This document shows positions 60,165 through 64,000 of a DNA stretch of 64,000 nt, in pieces. The stretch is from positions 62,001 to 126,000 of the forward strand of contig JBNKFV010000032.1 in the NCBI GenBank assembly GCA_050289485.1, given 5' to 3'. The position numbers and the translations under genes were made by a program. The notes beneath the pieces were generated by a model. The model had not been told where the DNA came from and did no database searches. It saw only the letters and a list, made by a program, of their open reading frames with translations. This DNA comes from JBNKFV01 sp050289485. Its GTDB lineage: Bacteria; Pseudomonadota; Gammaproteobacteria; Pseudomonadales; Cellvibrionaceae. Every line of letters starts with the position of its first letter. The stretch's first letter is position 1.

Positions 60165-62906
60165 ATGTCTAGCAGTGCGTCTTCCACCCTGATCAAAACC
60201 AAATTGTTTGCCCCGGTATTGCGCGCGGGTGCGGTGAGCCGTGCTAAGTTGCTGCCGGTGCTTGAGCAGGCACTGCAACGCAAGCTCACGCTGGTAACGG
60301 CAGCAGCGGGTTTTGGCAAAACCACCCTGATGGGCCAATGGTATGCGGTATTAAAAGAGCGCCAGTATGCGCTCTGCTGGTTATCGCTCGATCGGCAAGA
60401 CAACGACCCCAAAACCTTTATGCGGTATTTTATTGGGGCTTTGCAACAGATCGATGCCAATTTGGGCAGAGAGGCGCTGCAGTATCTTGATAACGCCCCC
60501 GCGCCAGATTTCACCAAGCCTTTGGCCTCATTGATCAACGAGTTGGTACAGTTGGGTGAAGAGACGTTCTTCTTTCTCGACGATGTGCATTTTATTGATG
60601 CCGACGATATCAAAGATTTCCTCGAATTATTTCTAAACCTGTCGCCACCAAATTTTCATTTGGTAATGGCCGGGCGAACCATTCCAGCATTGCCGTTGGC
60701 ACATATGCGCGTAAGCAATGACCTTGTGCAATTAACTGCAGATAAGCTGCGTTTTGATGTGCAAGAGTCTGCCGCGTTTATGCGCGATGCCAACCAGCTT
60801 GAACTCTCGGCTGAACAATTAGCCAAGCTTAACAATCACTGCGAAGGCTGGGCTGCCGGTTTGCAGTTGGCATCGCTGTCGCTGCGCGATGCGGCTAGTA
60901 AAGATGCGATGATAGAACGCTTCGCCGGTGATATTACAGATGTGGCCGACTATCTGGCCACGGCCGTGTTTAATCAACAGCCCGAAGCCGTGCGTGAATT
61001 TCTTTTACACTGCGCTTACTTAGATAGATTTAACAGCGAGCTGTGCGATTTTGTGTTGCAGCGTGATGACTCCTGGGCCACGTTGCGTAAACTCGATAGC
61101 GAAAACCTGTTTGTGATCCCGCTGGATGATGAAAACAACTGGTACCGTTTTCATCACTTGTTCCAAGAGTTTTTACAAACCCGTTTGCGAAAAATTGGTA
61201 AAGAAACCCACGAAATATTGTGCAGCCGTGCTTGCGAATGGTTTCAGCAACACGGCTACGCACGCGAGGCGGTAGATTACGCATTGCGTGCCAACGACAT
61301 GAATCTGGCGGCGAATCTGATTGAGCAACGTGCGGTCGAGGAATTTATGCTCGGTCGAATGCCCAGGGTAACCAGCTGGATTGGGCAGATACCTGAAGAT
61401 GTGATGCATGAGCATCCGAATCTTTTATTTTTATATGGTACAGCCCTTTATCACATGAATCAGTCGCAGCAGGCTCGGCGGGTTTGTGAGCAGCTGCGCG
61501 AAGCCGTGAACGACCAGGCGTTGATGGCCCGCTTGTCAGACGATGAACAACAAGTCATGAATGATAATCTCGCGCTCTTAAAAGCGGGCGTGAATATGGC
61601 AGTCGATAATGTCGAAGACGTTATTCGCCTGACGCCAAAAAATATCGAGCTACACCAGCCTTTTATGCAAGGCGTTATCAACAATATGAAAGGCTATGGT
61701 TATTTTGTATTGGGTGATTTTCAAAAAGCCAAAGACCATATTGCAACGGCTTACCAACAACATCGAAAAATTCATTCTGACTTTGGTATTGTCTATTCCG
61801 GTTGCTTTCTCGCACAGATTGAATTTATTCAAGGTAATTTGCGTACGGCGCAGGAAATTGTGTTGCAATATCAGCAAGAGTTGAATCGCCAGCATCGTGA
61901 AGAAATTTATGTATCGCCGGTACTCAATGTGCTCAATGGCTGTATTTTTTATGAGAATAATCGCATCGATGAGGCCATCGATATTTTGCGGCCCAACTTA
62001 AAAATTATTGAAGAAGTCGGGCATATGAGCCTGTTGCAAATGGGCTACACCGCCTTGGCGAAAAGTTATGCCGCCCGTGACAATATACCTGCAGCCCTAA
62101 AGTTAATTGATTATTTACACGAAGTGATTCCCTTTGAGCGCAGTAATCGTTATCACCAAGTGTTTGTGGGTTATCAGCGTATTAAATTGTTGCTTCGCAG
62201 CGGCAAGCATTTGGATGCCTTGCAGACGGCATCGCTGTTGAATATTCCCGATCTCGATGGCACCGACAACCAGCCGATTGCCGAATGGAGTCGGACTGCT
62301 TATCAGGTGCAATTGATTCGAGCACGTTTGCTATTTGCGGGTGGGCAACTTGATGCGGTGATTCAGTTGTGTGATTGCTTACATCGACAAGCATTGGAGG
62401 TAGGCATCGGTTACCGAGCCGTGGAAGCCATGATTATTTTGTCATTGGCGCATTTCAAATTAGGTCATACCGCCCAGGCCGTTGATGTGATTTTGCCCGC
62501 ATTAATTCGCGCTGGCAGCAATAATATGTTGCGGGTGTTTATCGATGAAGGCAGTAGTTTGTTGCCGGTCCTTAATGCCGTGCGCGATACGGTTAGCCCC
62601 ATGCCTGCCAGTGCAAGTTACCTGGTCGAAGCGTTGCTGCAGGCATTGCAAGTAAACACCAAACCGAATGACGGCGACCATATGGCCCAAGCCATGAGCG
62701 GCTTGCTTGATCAACTTAGCCAGCGTGAACTGGATGTATTGCGACTGATGGCCGAAGGCCGGGCCAACCAGCATATTGCTGATACCTTACACATCAGCGA
62801 AAACACGGTGAAATGGCACAGCCGCAATATTTTCAGCAAGCTGGGGGTAAAAAATCGTACGGCTGCCGTGATTACCGCGCAAGAGTTGGGCTTAGTCAAT
62901 CCGTAA
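60165..62906 (+). CDS. MalT/LuxR-type ATPase transcriptional activator
   Basis: A 913-residue regulator of the MalT/AlkS class. The N-terminal STAND NTPase has AAAGFGKTTLMGQW (Walker A, near 48), WLSLDRQDNDP and FFLDDVHFID. The middle ~500 residues are TPR-like helical repeats. The C-terminal LuxR helix-turn-helix (~850-910) carries LSQRELDVLRLMAEGRANQH, IADTLHISENTVKWHSRNIF and SKLGVKNRTAAV. Such proteins bind an inducer plus ATP to activate one or a few operons. The adjacent receptor gene is the likely target. The ATG at 60165 fits the family start (STLIKTKLFAP). Confidence 0.92.
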   Translation: MSSSASSTLIKTKLFAPVLRAGAVSRAKLLPVLEQALQRKLTLVTAAAGFGKTTLMGQWYAVLKERQYALCWLSLDRQDNDPKTFMRYFIGALQQIDANLGREALQYLDNAPAPDFTKPLASLINELVQLGEETFFFLDDVHFIDADDIKDFLELFLNLSPPNFHLVMAGRTIPALPLAHMRVSNDLVQLTADKLRFDVQESAAFMRDANQLELSAEQLAKLNNHCEGWAAGLQLASLSLRDAASKDAMIERFAGDITDVADYLATAVFNQQPEAVREFLLHCAYLDRFNSELCDFVLQRDDSWATLRKLDSENLFVIPLDDENNWYRFHHLFQEFLQTRLRKIGKETHEILCSRACEWFQQHGYAREAVDYALRANDMNLAANLIEQRAVEEFMLGRMPRVTSWIGQIPEDVMHEHPNLLFLYGTALYHMNQSQQARRVCEQLREAVNDQALMARLSDDEQQVMNDNLALLKAGVNMAVDNVEDVIRLTPKNIELHQPFMQGVINNMKGYGYFVLGDFQKAKDHIATAYQQHRKIHSDFGIVYSGCFLAQIEFIQGNLRTAQEIVLQYQQELNRQHREEIYVSPVLNVLNGCIFYENNRIDEAIDILRPNLKIIEEVGHMSLLQMGYTALAKSYAARDNIPAALKLIDYLHEVIPFERSNRYHQVFVGYQRIKLLLRSGKHLDALQTASLLNIPDLDGTDNQPIAEWSRTAYQVQLIRARLLFAGGQLDAVIQLCDCLHRQALEVGIGYRAVEAMIILSLAHFKLGHTAQAVDVILPALIRAGSNNMLRVFIDEGSSLLPVLNAVRDTVSPMPASASYLVEALLQALQVNTKPNDGDHMAQAMSGLLDQLSQRELDVLRLMAEGRANQHIADTLHISENTVKWHSRNIFSKLGVKNRTAAVITAQELGLVNP

Positions 62907-62985
62907 CCTGCTGCACCTTATCTTTTCTCGCTTTTTCGTCTTTTTCTCTTTCTCCTTTGGCTTCATGCGCTGTTTCTAGCGGCAC

Positions 62986-63005
62986 CTACCCAAAAGTATG
63001 GGTAG
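62986..63005 (+). promoter_or_regulatory. Lux-box-like operator
   Basis: CTACCCA-AAAGTA-TGGGTAG is a 20-bp element with perfect 7-bp arms, in the 224-base gap between the regulator and the receptor. LuxR-type dimers commonly bind 20-bp dyads placed near -42; a TATGCC at 63023 is a possible -10 at about that distance. Binding is inference. Confidence 0.5.
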
Positions 63006-63023
63006 TAGGGTTTGCAACAAACT

Positions 63024-63035
63024 ATGCCTAGGCAT
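63024..63035. promoter_or_regulatory. 12-bp perfect palindrome
   Basis: ATGCCTAGGCAT reads the same on both strands. It overlaps the likely -10/start region of the receptor promoter, so it could be a second control site, or chance. Confidence 0.25.
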
Positions 63036-63130
63036 GGCGTGTTTGATATCAACACGGCGTAGTCTCGAGATCACAAATAAAAAACACAACATTCGCATCA
63101 CAATATATATCGAGAGAGAGGCCTTTGCGC

Positions 63131-64000
63131 ATGAACATCAACCCATTACACCCTGGTTATCGAAATCGTCTTAGTACCGTGATTGCGGTTGCGGCCAATA
63201 CCCTGTTTTGTCTGCCCTTCGCCGGCCAAGTAGCGGCACAGGAAACTTTCATGTTGGAAGAGGTAGTGGTAACTGCCCGTAAGCGTGAGGAGACCTTGCA
63301 GGATGTACCGATTGCCGTGTCGGCGTTTGGCGAAAACCAACTCGAGGCTATGGGGGCTAACGAAACCACCGAATTGGTAAACCGCGTACCCAACCTGGCA
63401 TATGACGGTGGCGGTAACGCGCTGTCGGGCATGGGTATTCGTGGCATTGTTACCACTACCCGTAACATTGGCTTTGAAAGTGGTATGGGTGTGTATGTTG
63501 ATCAGGTGTACCAAGGCCGCCCTATCGCCTTTAACCAAACATTGGTAGACGTTGCGCAGGTTGAAGTGCTGCGCGGCCCGCAAGGTACCTTGTTTGGCCG
63601 TAATACCATTGCTGGTGCGATCAATATCTCGACTAAAAAACCCAATCACGAGGCGTTTGAAGGTAAAGCCAAACTCAGCTTGGGTAATCACAACACGGTG
63701 AATGGTTCGTTGTATTTAACGGGTCCGTTGAGCGATACCCTGGCAGGCAAAATCAGTGTGTTTTCACAAACGCGCGATGGTTATGCCGTTAACCATTTCA
63801 ATGGCGAAAAAGTGAATGACGACGATAAAAAAGGCGTGCGTGTTGGCTTGAACTGGCTTGCCAGTGACGATGTTGAGGTGTCATTCAATGCCGATTACAT
63901 GAAGCAAGATATGGATCGGTTTTTCTCGGAGTTGACCGCTGCGCCGACCTTTCCATTTGCCCCACCACCGTTTACCAGCGACGCGGGTGCCGCGCTGCTG
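63131..64000 (+). CDS. TonB-dependent receptor (3' end outside window)
   Basis: 290 codons are visible. A signal peptide ends near VAAQ, then the TonB-box region EEVVVTARKREETLQDVPIA and the plug with NRVPNLAYDGGGN, MGIRGI, GVYVDQVYQGR, VEVLRGPQGTLFGRN and AGAINISTKKP. The barrel begins after ~170. This is the type abundant in sphingomonads and marine gammaproteobacteria for hydrophobic or complex organic substrates. The upstream MalT-like activator suggests induction by its substrate. GAGAGG lies before the ATG. Confidence 0.93.
   Translation, partial: MNINPLHPGYRNRLSTVIAVAANTLFCLPFAGQVAAQETFMLEEVVVTARKREETLQDVPIAVSAFGENQLEAMGANETTELVNRVPNLAYDGGGNALSGMGIRGIVTTTRNIGFESGMGVYVDQVYQGRPIAFNQTLVDVAQVEVLRGPQGTLFGRNTIAGAINISTKKPNHEAFEGKAKLSLGNHNTVNGSLYLTGPLSDTLAGKISVFSQTRDGYAVNHFNGEKVNDDDKKGVRVGLNWLASDDVEVSFNADYMKQDMDRFFSELTAAPTFPFAPPPFTSDAGAALL

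Noticed and set aside
1..64000. RNA genes, CRISPR arrays, prophage and insertion sequences
   Set aside because: Intergenic regions were read for tRNA-like cloverleaf signals, regularly spaced repeats and transposase or phage genes; none was found by eye. A covariance-model search could still reveal a small RNA.

Overview
The window looks like a chromosomal segment of a marine or soil gammaproteobacterium near Pseudomonadales/Cellvibrionales. Three gene orders are Pseudomonas-like: coaBC-algC-argB with slmA-pyrE-crc-rph-yicC; ftsY-ftsE-ftsX-rpoH; and algP/FKBP/rsd(algQ)/dsbB. No rRNA, tRNA, CRISPR array or insertion sequence was seen. Organism placement is inference from gene order and protein style, not from a database search.

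Layout. 1-5.5 kb (minus): a phosphate-scavenging operon with a TonB-dependent receptor, a purple-acid-type phosphatase and a dual-domain beta-propeller phytase cut by the window start. 5.7-7.8 kb (plus): a PHO-box-like promoter, a membrane GGDEF protein with a broken active site but intact inhibitory-site motif, and an overlapping AraC-type regulator. 8-9.3 kb: an orphan PepSY membrane protein. 9.7-20.3 kb: housekeeping genes yicC, rph, crc, pyrE, a DUF4124 protein, slmA, argB, algC, coaBC and radC. 20.3-26 kb: a repeat-like inverted element, rpmB-rpmG, an orphan hydantoinase/oxoprolinase, a lipoprotein, mutM, coaD and rsmD. 26-32 kb: ftsY-ftsE-ftsX-rpoH, a DUF423 protein, trmB, a Pmp3-like proteolipid and a DUF2959 lipoprotein. 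32-42.7 kb: a tandem universal stress protein, an ABC-F ATPase, an AlgP-like basic protein, an FKBP isomerase, a WD40 lipoprotein, rsd, dsbB, a FliL-like protein, acpH, gshA and a small conserved gene. 43.2-55.8 kb: a complete type II secretion operon gspC to gspN whose last gene overlaps an apbE flavin transferase.

55.9-59.9 kb is the accessory part. Six AT-rich genes, all on the plus strand, encode mostly small secreted or membrane proteins. They are separated by imperfect palindromes that resemble integron attC sites, and three genes start within 4 to 14 bases of a GTTRRRY-like box, a fourth about ten bases further. No integrase is visible, so this looks like a small cassette cluster lacking its integrase (CALIN-like). 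Its right edge carries a decayed fragment homologous to the 3' end of apbE, while the intact apbE lies at the left edge.

60.1-64 kb: a large MalT/LuxR-type ATPase regulator precedes a second TonB-dependent receptor that runs off the window. Between them lies a 20-bp inverted repeat with lux-box geometry, a plausible operator for the regulator.
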